Notes: generated from the letters alone by a model not told the origin. DNA of 32,046 nt from an archaeon (GCA_030679115.1 JAUXTS010000021.1:1-32046), one strand, 5' to 3'. Positions 9,868-17,584 are shown, numbered from the stretch's first letter. Translations and numbers: made by a program.

Positions 9868-10727
9868 AGTGGAGAACTTACGCTAAGATTTTGAAGCTGT
9901 CTAATTCTATCTCTCAACTTTCTGATTTCCCTGGTGTGGTCTGCTATTTTCTGTATTCCTTCAGCCCTTACAGGAGATTGGTCAACCAAATCATCTATAT
10001 TCTCTTTGCCATCATCTGCATTCTCCAAGAATTTCTTAATATCTTCATCATTCCATCCTTTAGCCACCTTTAGTCTGTTAACTAGGAATTTATTTTTTGC
10101 TAATTCAAGTTCCCTCATATACTTCATTCTCTGCAGACTTCTTTCCAACCCTTTAGCTATTTTTGCTCTCTCTTCCGCGTTTGCTATCCTCTTTATTCTC
10201 TTTCCATTCTCATTAACCACAACTTCATCCTCTCCAGCCTCAAATGATTCTCCATCAATATCATATCCTACATTTCCTTCACCAACAATTAACATATTAT
10301 TTGATATGCCAAATGCCGTTCCCCTAACAGAAGCTACACTGTTCCCTGTTTTTACAGAATATTCTTCAACTCCAGATAGTTTTGTAAACTTGCTCCATGT
10401 CTCTCCTCCGTCCTGAGTTATCTGCGGATGCTGCCTTGTCAAATCATCAAGAGTTATTTTTGTTCCTGGCTCCAAACTCACAAGAACACTTTCATAAAGT
10501 ATGACTGTTGCCTGCCCGTCTGCTCCAGTTTCAATAATATCTCTTTGTTTTAGTCTTGTTCCGTCCGCGGCAACCATTCCATTGACTAAAACCTGTCCGC
10601 TCTCCACATTAAGCTGTGCAGTTACAGTAGCAGAACCTATTAGTGATTTATAGATAAAGAAAACTGCAATAACCACAAGCAATGCAAAAATACCCAATCC
10701 TATAAGAACTTTTTTTCCCGTACTCAT
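9864..10727 (-). CDS. FecR-domain membrane-anchored protein
   Basis: N-terminal TM, then FecR-like SGQVLVNG...LKQRDIIETGADGQATVILYESVLVSLEPGTKI...TGNSVASVRGTAFGI; 4-nt overlap with the cyclase. Confidence 0.85.
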   Translation of the reverse strand: MSTGKKVLIGLGIFALLVVIAVFFIYKSLIGSATVTAQLNVESGQVLVNGMVAADGTRLKQRDIIETGADGQATVILYESVLVSLEPGTKITLDDLTRQHPQITQDGGETWSKFTKLSGVEEYSVKTGNSVASVRGTAFGISNNMLIVGEGNVGYDIDGESFEAGEDEVVVNENGKRIKRIANAEERAKIAKGLERSLQRMKYMRELELAKNKFLVNRLKVAKGWNDEDIKKFLENADDGKENIDDLVDQSPVRAEGIQKIADHTREIRKLRDRIRQLQNLSVSSPL

Positions 10728-10820
10728 ACATTATCCATTTCTTTCATATTTATAAATCTTAATAAAAGCCGTGTCTAACAATCCGATAGGATAAAAGTAG
10801 TTTCTTTGATGCATACAAAC

Positions 10821-10952
10821 GCGCCCGATAGGATTCCTGAAGGTTCGTAAGAACCGAGGGGACAGAGAATTTGAAAAATTCTCTGGATGTCAAGAACTTT
10901 AGTTCTTGATCACCTCGAAAATCGAAGATTTTCTTAGTGTTCAAATCCAGAC
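10821..10952. mobile_element. Putative hairpin-array mini-element 3' of tRNA-Arg
   Basis: Four consecutive perfect hairpins (10842-10855 GGTTC-GTAA-GAACC; 10864-10884; 10890-10909; 10917-10933), bounded by GCGCCCGATAGGATT (10821) and GCACCCGATAGGATT (10953). Confidence 0.5.
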
Positions 10953-11027
10953 GCACCCGATAGGATTTGAACCTACGACCCCTGCCTTAGGAGGGCAGTG
11001 CTCTAATCCAGGCTGAGCTACGGGTGC
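10953..11027 (-). tRNA. tRNA-Arg(CCT)
   Basis: Reverse complement GCACCCGTAGCTCAGCCTGGATTAGAGCACTGCCCTCCTAAGGCAGGGGTCGTAGGTTCAAATCCTATCGGGTGC; loop CTCCTAA. Confidence 0.93.
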
Positions 11028-11075
11028 ATTTATTTGAAATGAGTGTTATCGTTTTAAAACTAACTATATCCTAAT

Positions 11076-11582
11076 TTAGAAATTATTAACTTCTTCAATG
11101 TTTTTTTCAGCAACAATATTCTCATTGTTTATATTTTTAAAAATAAAAGATGCCTTTAATTTTTTTCCTTTCAAAATCAAGGGAAGCCAGTATTTGTCAT
11201 CGTCCCACATCTGTGAGTAGGGTATTTCATCGAGTGAAAACCACTTAAAAGCCATCTCTTCTGTTTCTCCTGGCTCTCCGTTTATATTATCCATCCAGTA
11301 TACATGCACAGTCTGATTAAATTCAGGCTTATGCAGAAAGTAAAAATCAAATTCTCCAACTTTATTTAAATCAGTCAAATTAGCTTGCAAACAAGATTCT
11401 TCCATAAATTCTCTCAATGCTGCCTCTTCAAATTTCTCTCCCTGATTGACTTTTCCTCCAAATCCATTATATTTTCCAACACCAAACCCTCTTTTTTTCA
11501 TTCCAAGTAAAATTCTTTCATTTTCTTTATCTACGAATACACAAAGTGTTGCCTGCTTTTTTGGTTTATCATTATTTATCAT
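11076..11582 (-). CDS. NUDIX hydrolase, MTH1/8-oxo-dGTPase-like
   Basis: LLGMKKRGFGVGKYNGFGGKV, NUDIX box GGKVNQGEKFEEAALREFMEES, SQMWDDDKYWLPLIL. Confidence 0.9.
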   Translation of the reverse strand: MINNDKPKKQATLCVFVDKENERILLGMKKRGFGVGKYNGFGGKVNQGEKFEEAALREFMEESCLQANLTDLNKVGEFDFYFLHKPEFNQTVHVYWMDNINGEPGETEEMAFKWFSLDEIPYSQMWDDDKYWLPLILKGKKLKASFIFKNINNENIVAEKNIEEVNNF

Positions 11583-11594
11583 ATAATACTATAA

Positions 11595-11671
11595 GGATGA
11601 TTCGAACGCTTCAATCATGTAAATGTTGAAGCTCCCGCGGACTTTGTCTGCGAGGACTTTCGAATCATGAA
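11595..11671. mobile_element. Putative hairpin mini-element 3' of tRNA-Leu(CAA)
   Basis: GATTCGAA...TTCGAATC outer stem, GCTTCAA(T)CAT-GTAA-ATGTTGAAGC hairpin (11608-11632), CGCGGAC-TTT-GTCTGCG hairpin; near-identical copy at 19750. Confidence 0.5.
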
Positions 11672-11672
11672 T

Positions 11673-11755
11673 GCGGGAAGGAGGATTCGAACCTCCGTAA
11701 GCACTAAGCTAGTAGCTCTTGAGGCTACCCCGTTTGACCGCTCCGGCATCCCCGC
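11673..11755 (-). tRNA. tRNA-Leu(CAA)
   Basis: Class II tRNA with long variable arm; GTAGC CTCAAGA GCTAC; acceptor GCGGGGA/TTCCCGC. Confidence 0.93.
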
Positions 11756-11809
11756 AAATCGCAGATTTGTGGGTACTGGGATTAATTCTCCCAATCCCTC
11801 AACCAGCGC
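11756..11809 (-). repeat. Conserved tRNA-Leu 5' leader, copy 1
   Basis: aaatcgcagatttgtgggtactgggattaattctcccaatccctcaacc; near-identical copies at 19969 and 26500. Confidence 0.85.
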
Positions 11810-11846
11810 AATAAATCTAAATCAAGAGTGTTTTAAAGGTTATTGT
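11810..11846. repeat. 37-bp perfect direct repeat, copy 1
   Basis: aataaatctaaatcaagagtgttttaaaggttattgt; identical to 12607..12643. Confidence 0.95.
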
Positions 11847-11874
11847 TCCAATGATAGTTATTGGGCCTAAATAA

Positions 11875-12450
11875 TCACAAGAAATATTCCTTTCTAATTT
11901 CCCTATACAATTCTCTTCTAGAATTTTTTATAGCATCTATAGTCGGTTTTGCAAATTCTGGTTTCTGTCCATCTGACCATCCTAAAAATCCTCCTCTAGC
12001 AAAATAAACTGCCATTCTTCCAAAATGAAGAGCAGCAACTTTGTAATCACCCAATGTAATGAATTTTTCATCAGATAAGATTCTTATCGGTATCATTTTT
12101 CCATCATTATATAAATTGATATCATCTTCTATAGAGATTTCTCCCTGCTGTCTTTCCAATTGTCTTTTCATATCTAATCTATGTAATTCTGGAAGATAAG
12201 ATTGTTCAGCTTCAGAAATTATCTGTAGTATCTCCTGAGCATAATCTTCTTGTCTCTGCCAGAATTTATCTAAATCATAACTAAGAATTTGTGTTCTATG
12301 TAGTCGAGGATTTTTTGCAAGGTGTTGTATTAATTCACATAAATGTCTTGTAGCAAAAGTATGTTCACCTAATCTAGCAAATTGTGTAAATGTGCTAAAA
12401 AATCCTGATTCTACTTCCCCATGCGACTCTGTTTCAAGTATTAATGTCAC
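11875..12450 (-). CDS. Hypothetical protein (191 aa)
   Basis: Long ORF with protein-like composition; no family recognised. Confidence 0.7.
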   Translation of the reverse strand: MTLILETESHGEVESGFFSTFTQFARLGEHTFATRHLCELIQHLAKNPRLHRTQILSYDLDKFWQRQEDYAQEILQIISEAEQSYLPELHRLDMKRQLERQQGEISIEDDINLYNDGKMIPIRILSDEKFITLGDYKVAALHFGRMAVYFARGGFLGWSDGQKPEFAKPTIDAIKNSRRELYREIRKEYFL

Positions 12451-12606
12451 AATAACTAGCCAAATATCTCATTTATAAACTTTTCTATATGTTACTACTA
12501 ATAAATTAGTAAAATTATCTTTTAACGCTTAATCTTAAAAAATTTATCTTCCTAATCTTGATTTTATTACTCCGAATTTTATGATAATTTTTAAGATACT
12601 TAATAT

Positions 12607-12643
12607 AATAAATCTAAATCAAGAGTGTTTTAAAGGTTATTGT
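12607..12643. repeat. 37-bp perfect direct repeat, copy 2
   Basis: Identical to 11810..11846. Confidence 0.95.
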
Positions 12644-12694
12644 CGCATCAATTATCACAACAATTCTTTTAAACTTATTTTATTGCAGAGGGGA

Positions 12695-13321
12695 ATGAAA
12701 ACCTTCTCAAATGAACAATTAACAAGAATAGTCTTAGCAAGGACTCCCCCAAGAGTTTTAGCAAAAGATGAAAACTATGCATTTTATAATCTTAACATGT
12801 ATGGGAATAAAGTTCTCACTTGGCAAACTCCAGAAGAAATTTTTAGGAGCAATTGGAAGGGAGATGTATGTATCCGTTCAAATAAAGGAATTGCAAGAGG
12901 AAGCACAAAATACAATATTCCTCAAGAAAAGCTAATGGAAATTATAGATGCAGAATTTGAATCTAATGGGATGCCTCTAAACACACTAACATTTAATCAA
13001 TCAATGCCTGATGAACATCTATCTATCCAGGGAGAAGTCATGCGCAATCTTGATGGGCTTTGCTTGACATATTCTAAAATAAAAAAACCAATGAATCTCG
13101 CACTCAAGGAAAAAACAGAAAGAGCCAAAGGGTTTAATGCACATCTTATTCTCAAACAGGAATTATGGCCTGCAAGTCTAAATGAATTGGAGAGACTGCT
13201 TGATAGATTTGGAGGCGATTTGACAACCTCTTCTTCTGTCGTTGAATTCAGTGCCTATGATATTGCAGTTGGAGATTCTCCAGGAAGAAATACAGTCATC
13301 TGGGAAGTCAGGGATTATTGA
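12695..13321 (+). CDS. Hypothetical protein (~208 aa)
   Basis: ORF; start placed at MKTFSNEQL after GAGGGGA, because the longer ORF start runs through the 37-bp repeat. Confidence 0.7.
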   Translation: MKTFSNEQLTRIVLARTPPRVLAKDENYAFYNLNMYGNKVLTWQTPEEIFRSNWKGDVCIRSNKGIARGSTKYNIPQEKLMEIIDAEFESNGMPLNTLTFNQSMPDEHLSIQGEVMRNLDGLCLTYSKIKKPMNLALKEKTERAKGFNAHLILKQELWPASLNELERLLDRFGGDLTTSSSVVEFSAYDIAVGDSPGRNTVIWEVRDY

Positions 13322-13359
13322 TTTCAGTAAGATTTAAAAATACCTTATTCCCCCGATTT

Positions 13360-13477
13360 ATGAAGACGGCCATAGTAACCGTGAAACGCCTGTTCCCATT
13401 CCGAACACAGAAGCTAAGTCGGTTACGTCGGTTGTGTTAGTGTCCGAAAAGACGCGAAACTCCGATGTTGTCTTCGT
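13360..13477 (+). rRNA. 5S ribosomal RNA
   Basis: Conserved CCCATTCCGAACACAGAAGCTAAG; terminal helix ATGAAGAC/GTCTTCGT. Confidence 0.92.
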
Positions 13478-13504
13478 TATACTCTTTTATTTATAATAAA
13501 ATTA

Positions 13505-13687
13505 TTATTTATACAAAGCTACAGTCAACATCGCTTCCGCAACTTCATGTGCTATTAAACATTTTCTAGGATTAACAGCCTGATAACTACCACAACTTAT
13601 AAACAAAGGTTCTGCTTGATAAGCCCTGACAATTCTTCTAGCTTTACTATATTCAAAATAATCTCTTATCTTATCAATTAATCCCAT
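13505..13687 (-). CDS. Small hypothetical protein, paralog of the 13732..13950 product
   Basis: Shared pattern KI/LRDY..Y.K...IVR...P....EVAEAMLTVALYK. Confidence 0.6.
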   Translation of the reverse strand: MGLIDKIRDYFEYSKARRIVRAYQAEPLFISCGSYQAVNPRKCLIAHEVAEAMLTVALYK

Positions 13688-13731
13688 ACAAATTAAATGC
13701 TAATTCTGTTTTTAAATTTATACTTTTTATT

Positions 13732-13950
13732 TTATCTATGAGAAGTGAATTCTTCAATCGCACCAATAGCTTCTCTTTCATTATTTCTATTAGGATATTT
13801 ATTTTTATATGAACCAATTATTAAATAAGCTTCAACGATTTCATAGGGCACGCAGACTTTAATATCATCAGGCATAGATTCAAATTTTCTGACTATATTT
13901 TTAGATTTTCTATATTTAACATAGTCTTTCAATCTACTAAGCAAATTCAT
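13732..13950 (-). CDS. Small hypothetical protein, paralog of the 13505..13687 product
   Basis: MNLLSRLKDYVKYRKSKNIVRKFESMP...EIVEAYLIIGSYK. Confidence 0.65.
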   Translation of the reverse strand: MNLLSRLKDYVKYRKSKNIVRKFESMPDDIKVCVPYEIVEAYLIIGSYKNKYPNRNNEREAIGAIEEFTSHR

Positions 13951-14000
13951 CTTTTCTTTTGATTAAACGAGTTTTTAAACTCTTCTCACTTTTACATATA

Positions 14001-14255
14001 ATGAAAACTGCCTTATCAAAAACACAGGCAAAAGAGAAAATAGACTCTTTCTTTCAAGGAGAGTCTTTCACGGCAGAAGAAGTCAAAAAAATTAAAAGAT
14101 TGGCGATGAAATTCAATATTAAGCTCGGAGCATATAGAAAATTATTTTGTAAAAAATGCCTGTCAAAACTGAAAGGAAAATTAAGGATTGCAAAAACCCA
14201 TAAGATTGTAGAATGCGCTTCCTGCGGTTATAAAAATAAGATTAAAATCAGATAA
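14001..14255 (+). CDS. RNase P protein component 4 (Rpp21/Rpr2-like)
   Basis: FCKKCLSKLKGKLRIAKTHKIVECASCGYKNKIKI zinc-ribbon typical of archaeal Rnp4; start set at MKTALSK. Confidence 0.75.
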   Translation: MKTALSKTQAKEKIDSFFQGESFTAEEVKKIKRLAMKFNIKLGAYRKLFCKKCLSKLKGKLRIAKTHKIVECASCGYKNKIKIR

Positions 14256-14256
14256 T

Positions 14257-14384
14257 TTACGCTTTTTTAAACCTTCAATCTCGTAAGAGTTGAATGGGTC
14301 AAAAAGACTTAAGCCTTTTTGAACAGAAAAATCTTAGAGCTTTAGATTTTTAAGGCATAAGAAAGCGTTTACGCTTTCTTAAAT
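14257..14384. mobile_element. Putative hairpin-array mini-element at the rpoN 3' end
   Basis: Four hairpins (TTCAA(T)CTC-GTAA-GAGTTGAA 14275-14295; CAAAAAG/CTTTTTG; AAAAATCT/AGATTTTT; AAGAAAGCG-TTTA-CGCTTTCTT 14360-14381) flanked by 16-bp direct repeat tttacgcttttttaaa / tttacgctttcttaaa. Confidence 0.5.
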
Positions 14385-14566
14385 TTAGAAATTCCAGGCA
14401 GCATTTCTGCATGTCCCAATAGAACCGCTCTGCAGCAATATCTTTCTACACCCAACTCATCAAGAACTTTTCCAGCATCTTCGCCGGCGTCTATTCTTTT
14501 TTTGTATTCTTCCCAAAGATGACCAATTGGTTTTCCGCATGAAAAACATCTAACAGGTATTATCAT
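14369..14566 (-). CDS. rpoN: DNA-directed RNA polymerase subunit N
   Basis: [21 protein letters not shown]...[14 protein letters not shown]: archaeal RpoN/Rpb10 signature. Confidence 0.96.
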   Translation of the reverse strand: MIIPVRCFSCGKPIGHLWEEYKKRIDAGEDAGKVLDELGVERYCCRAVLLGHAEMLPGISKFKKA

Positions 14567-14654
14567 AATATTATTGCTTAAAGATGCTTTTTAAATGTTT
14601 TTCTTAAAGATAATCTATAAATTTAAAAGATTTAATCTCGATTAGTTGTCGGGG

Positions 14655-14773
14655 AGGCCCATAGTATAACCGCAGAATATCACATTCGCAATGTGGGGAT
14701 CCGAGTTCAATTCACTTCGACATGTGAATGTTGAAGTTGTCCACGGAACTTGTTCTGTAGCATCGGTGGGCCC
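14655..14773 (+). tRNA. tRNA-Ala(CGC)-like gene interrupted in the T arm (possible intron or disrupted tRNA)
   Basis: GGCCCA/TGGGCC acceptor, TCACA TTCGCAA TGTGG anticodon arm, CCGAGTTCAATTC then ~50 nt structured insertion then TCGG; 1:72 would be A-C and the D-loop GG is not canonical. Confidence 0.55.
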
Positions 14774-14814
14774 ATCTTCAAAATCTATATAAACGCTTTT
14801 CCCCATTTCTTAAT

Positions 14815-15447
14815 ATGAAAAAAGAGAACTTTTTTGTAAAACATAAATGGACTATTTTAATTTCATTTATTATAGTTCTTATAGCATTATCTCTATCGGG
14901 AATTCTAAAAAAAATAGACTTGCTCATAAATCAGAAAATAATTCTGCTTTATGCCCCATTATTTGATAATATAATGTTTTCATTTATCAATTTAACAAAT
15001 CCTATAAATGCAATAATTTTAACGATAATAATTTTAGTCAGTCTTATCTTATTGAAAAGATATAATTATTTTATTATATTCTGTATTGGATTAGGCATAA
15101 GCTTTTTTGCAGAATATTTAATAAAGCCGATTATCCAGAGAGCCCGTCCTGAAAATGCTTTAATCAGTTTGACAGATTATAGTTTCCCAAGCGGGCATGC
15201 AGTAATCTCCGCATTTATATTCACATTTTTAATTTATACATTCAAAAGAGATATAAAAAATATTATTTTAAAAAATATATTTATAATATTTTGCATTTTT
15301 GCCTTCTTATTCATAGGATTTAGCAGAATTTATACAAATGTTCATTGGTTTTCAGATGTAATATCTGGATTTGTTTTTGGAATCTTTTCGCTTTTTCTTT
15401 CCATTGAATTGATTAAACTTTACAAATCCCTTAATAATCATAGATAA
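14815..15447 (+). CDS. PAP2-superfamily membrane phosphatase
   Basis: KPIIQRARPE, YSFPSGHAVIS, RIYTNVHWFSDVISG: the three PAP2 motifs. Confidence 0.9.
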   Translation: MKKENFFVKHKWTILISFIIVLIALSLSGILKKIDLLINQKIILLYAPLFDNIMFSFINLTNPINAIILTIIILVSLILLKRYNYFIIFCIGLGISFFAEYLIKPIIQRARPENALISLTDYSFPSGHAVISAFIFTFLIYTFKRDIKNIILKNIFIIFCIFAFLFIGFSRIYTNVHWFSDVISGFVFGIFSLFLSIELIKLYKSLNNHR

Positions 15448-15618
15448 TGCAATTGCAATATATGCGATTAAGACATATAAATTATGAAAAATAATTATTC
15501 CCAATAATTTATCTTCAATTTCATAATTCGCCCCATATTTTGTTATAGTAATAAAATAAGATATCCCTAAAATAATCAAAATTATCGCTCCAATCCATAA
15601 ATAAATATCCTTCTTCAT
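15352..15618 (-). CDS. Small hypothetical membrane protein (convergent overlap with the PAP2 gene)
   Basis: ORF with two or three hydrophobic helices and basic tail. Confidence 0.5.
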   Translation of the reverse strand: MKKDIYLWIGAIILIILGISYFITITKYGANYEIEDKLLGIIIFHNLYVLIAYIAIALSMIIKGFVKFNQFNGKKKRKDSKNKSRYYI

Positions 15619-15692
15619 TATGTAAAAATATCACAAGAATATTTAAATACTCTCATATATTTTGTTCAAAGTTAGAAATAAAAAGAGGAAAA

Positions 15693-15896
15693 ATGGCAAA
15701 GAAATGTATTTATTGCAAAACCGAAATTGATGATGGTTCAGTCATAGACTTCTGCCAAAGATGCGGAATAGGTGTCTGGGGCGAAAAAATGTTCAAGGCA
15801 ATTGTTCAGAGCATGGAAAAATCCCGTGAAGCAGGCGACTTATTCCAGGGCTCGGTAACAGACAATAAAGTAGCTAAGAACTGGAAGCAGATTTAA
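15693..15896 (+). CDS. Small zinc-ribbon protein
   Basis: CIYCKTEI...DFCQRCGIGVWG; preceded by aagaggaaa. Confidence 0.75.
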   Translation: MAKKCIYCKTEIDDGSVIDFCQRCGIGVWGEKMFKAIVQSMEKSREAGDLFQGSVTDNKVAKNWKQI

Positions 15897-15950
15897 TTTC
15901 TACCCATTTTTATCCGAAGGTTTTAAAAACTAATTTTATCAGTTATTTTC

Positions 15951-16211
15951 ATGTTAAAACATAAAAGTCAGAAGCAAAAAGGAAAAATCTCTTTTTCAAG
16001 ATTTTTCCAGAAATTCAAGGAAGGAGACCATGTAGCAGTAGTTAGAGAATTAAGCATACCTATGGCTTATCCAAGCAAAATTCAGGGACGCACAGGAAAA
16101 GTAATAGAAAAGCGCGGTTCTTCTTATTATATAGAAATAAAAGATATTAATAAACCAAAAAAATATACAATTCATCCAATTCATTTGAAGAGAATAGAGG
16201 TGGCAAAATGA
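15951..16211 (+). CDS. 50S ribosomal protein L21e
   Basis: FKEGDHVAVV...AYPSKIQGRTGKVIEKRGSSYYIEI, HPIHLK. Confidence 0.9.
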   Translation: MLKHKSQKQKGKISFSRFFQKFKEGDHVAVVRELSIPMAYPSKIQGRTGKVIEKRGSSYYIEIKDINKPKKYTIHPIHLKRIEVAK

Positions 16212-16504
16212 TACTCAATAAAAAACCTCTTTCTTTAGTAGAAGTAAAAGAATTAAGAAAAGAAAGGGAAGAAAAGAAACCAATAGACGAATATCTCGCT
16301 AAATTTGCCAAAATCTCAAAAGATAAAGCAAAAAAAATAGCTGAAGAAATTCGTGCATTGAATAATCCAAAAATAAATGAAGAGCAAATAGTAAAAGTTG
16401 TAGACTTATTGCCTGAAGACATAGAAGAAGTAAATAAGATATTCAACGAAATAAATTTAAACGAAGAAGAAGCAAATGCAATACTTCAAATTGTTAAAAA
16501 GTAA
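16208..16504 (+). CDS. RNA polymerase subunit F (Rpb4)
   Basis: Position after L21e; LSLVEVKELL-like N-terminus and HRDC-like ..QIVKVVDLLPEDIEEVNKIFNE. Confidence 0.85.
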   Translation: MILNKKPLSLVEVKELRKEREEKKPIDEYLAKFAKISKDKAKKIAEEIRALNNPKINEEQIVKVVDLLPEDIEEVNKIFNEINLNEEEANAILQIVKK

Positions 16505-16509
16505 ATCCC

Positions 16510-17049
16510 ATGACAGAGAAAGAAGAACACGCAATAATACTAGATTATCTACCCTATGGGTATCCTATGGGTGGCAAGATGATGCCCATAGCCCAAGCAG
16601 TAGGTGAAAAAACTCTAGCGTTATTAGAACTTATTCCGAGAAGAGGAGTTACTTTAGTGCAGAAAGAAAAAGTTTATATAGGCGCCGAGAAGAGAGATAA
16701 GATATACTACATCGCAGGCAGACTGCCTTGCGATAAGTTGACAGAGACTGCAAAGATCCAACTACAAGAGTTCATCACAGGCGTAGTTGCGGAGCAGAAC
16801 AAGAAATTTTTAGATTTCTTTAATAACGCTCAGGCAATTAATACACGTCTTCATCAAATTGAACTTCTGCCTGGCTTTGGAAAAAAGCATATGCAGGAGA
16901 TTTTGAAAGAAAGGAAGAATAAACCCTTTGAATCTTTTGAAGACATAAAGGAAAGGATAAGCAGCATACCTGATCCAAGAAAAGCTATCGAAAAAAGGCT
17001 TTTTGAGGAATTGACAGAAAGGCAGAGGTTCTACCTCTTCGTTAAATAA
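16510..17049 (+). CDS. DUF655 family protein
   Basis: HAIILDYLPYGYPMG...AQAVGEKTLALLELIPRRG...LLPGFGKKHMQEILKERKNKPFESFEDIKER; conserved archaeal context. Confidence 0.88.
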   Translation: MTEKEEHAIILDYLPYGYPMGGKMMPIAQAVGEKTLALLELIPRRGVTLVQKEKVYIGAEKRDKIYYIAGRLPCDKLTETAKIQLQEFITGVVAEQNKKFLDFFNNAQAINTRLHQIELLPGFGKKHMQEILKERKNKPFESFEDIKERISSIPDPRKAIEKRLFEELTERQRFYLFVK

Positions 17050-17050
17050 A

Positions 17051-17584
17051 ATGGCAGAAAAACCACAAATACCGGCCCCACATAAACAAACTCAGCCAAA
17101 GCCAGCGCAAAAAGTTTCTAAAAAACCTCAAGAAGAACAAAGTAATGAAATTTTGGTAAGAATCTTAGGTTATGATGTCCCCGGTTCAAGAAATATTTAT
17201 GCAGGATTGACAAGAATTAAAGGAGTGTCATGGGCAATTTCAAATGTAATCTGCTTAAAATTAAATTATCCAAGAACTAAAAAAATATCCGAACTTTCCA
17301 AGGAAGATATAAAGAAAATAGAAGCATTCTTAGAAGATATCCCAATTCCAGATTTTATGAAAAATCGCAGATTAGATTTAGAAACAGGCGAAACAAAACA
17401 TCTTTTCGGTTCAGACTTGGATATCACAAGAGAATTTGATATCAAGAGAATGAGAAAGATTAAGAGTTATAAGGGAATTAGGCATGCATTAAGGCTTCCA
17501 GTAAGAGGACAAAGAACAAAGTCTCACTTTAGATTAAACAAGATGAAAAGCGGAGGAATAAAGAAACATGATAAGAAAGCATAA
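17051..17584 (+). CDS. 30S ribosomal protein S13
   Basis: ILGYDVPGSRNIYAGLTRIKGVSWAIS...YKGIRHALRLPVRGQRTKSHFR. Confidence 0.94.
   Translation: MAEKPQIPAPHKQTQPKPAQKVSKKPQEEQSNEILVRILGYDVPGSRNIYAGLTRIKGVSWAISNVICLKLNYPRTKKISELSKEDIKKIEAFLEDIPIPDFMKNRRLDLETGETKHLFGSDLDITREFDIKRMRKIKSYKGIRHALRLPVRGQRTKSHFRLNKMKSGGIKKHDKKA

Noticed and set aside
9934-10416. 160-aa ORF on the plus strand
   Set aside because: Antisense to the FecR-domain gene; low-complexity S/F/L composition.
10759-10956. 65-aa ORF on the minus strand
   Set aside because: Lies entirely in the hairpin-rich tRNA-Arg trailer; its reading frame is explained by inverted repeats, not coding.
10783-10969. CRISPR array
   Set aside because: Repeats are short, irregularly spaced and match the adjacent tRNA; no cas genes in the window.
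11667-11870. 67-aa ORF on the plus strand
   Set aside because: Antisense to tRNA-Leu(CAA) and its leader.
14275-14381. Integron attC-like site
   Set aside because: The bulged base and position after a gene are suggestive, but the paired attC core sites are not in the right arrangement and no integron integrase is seen.
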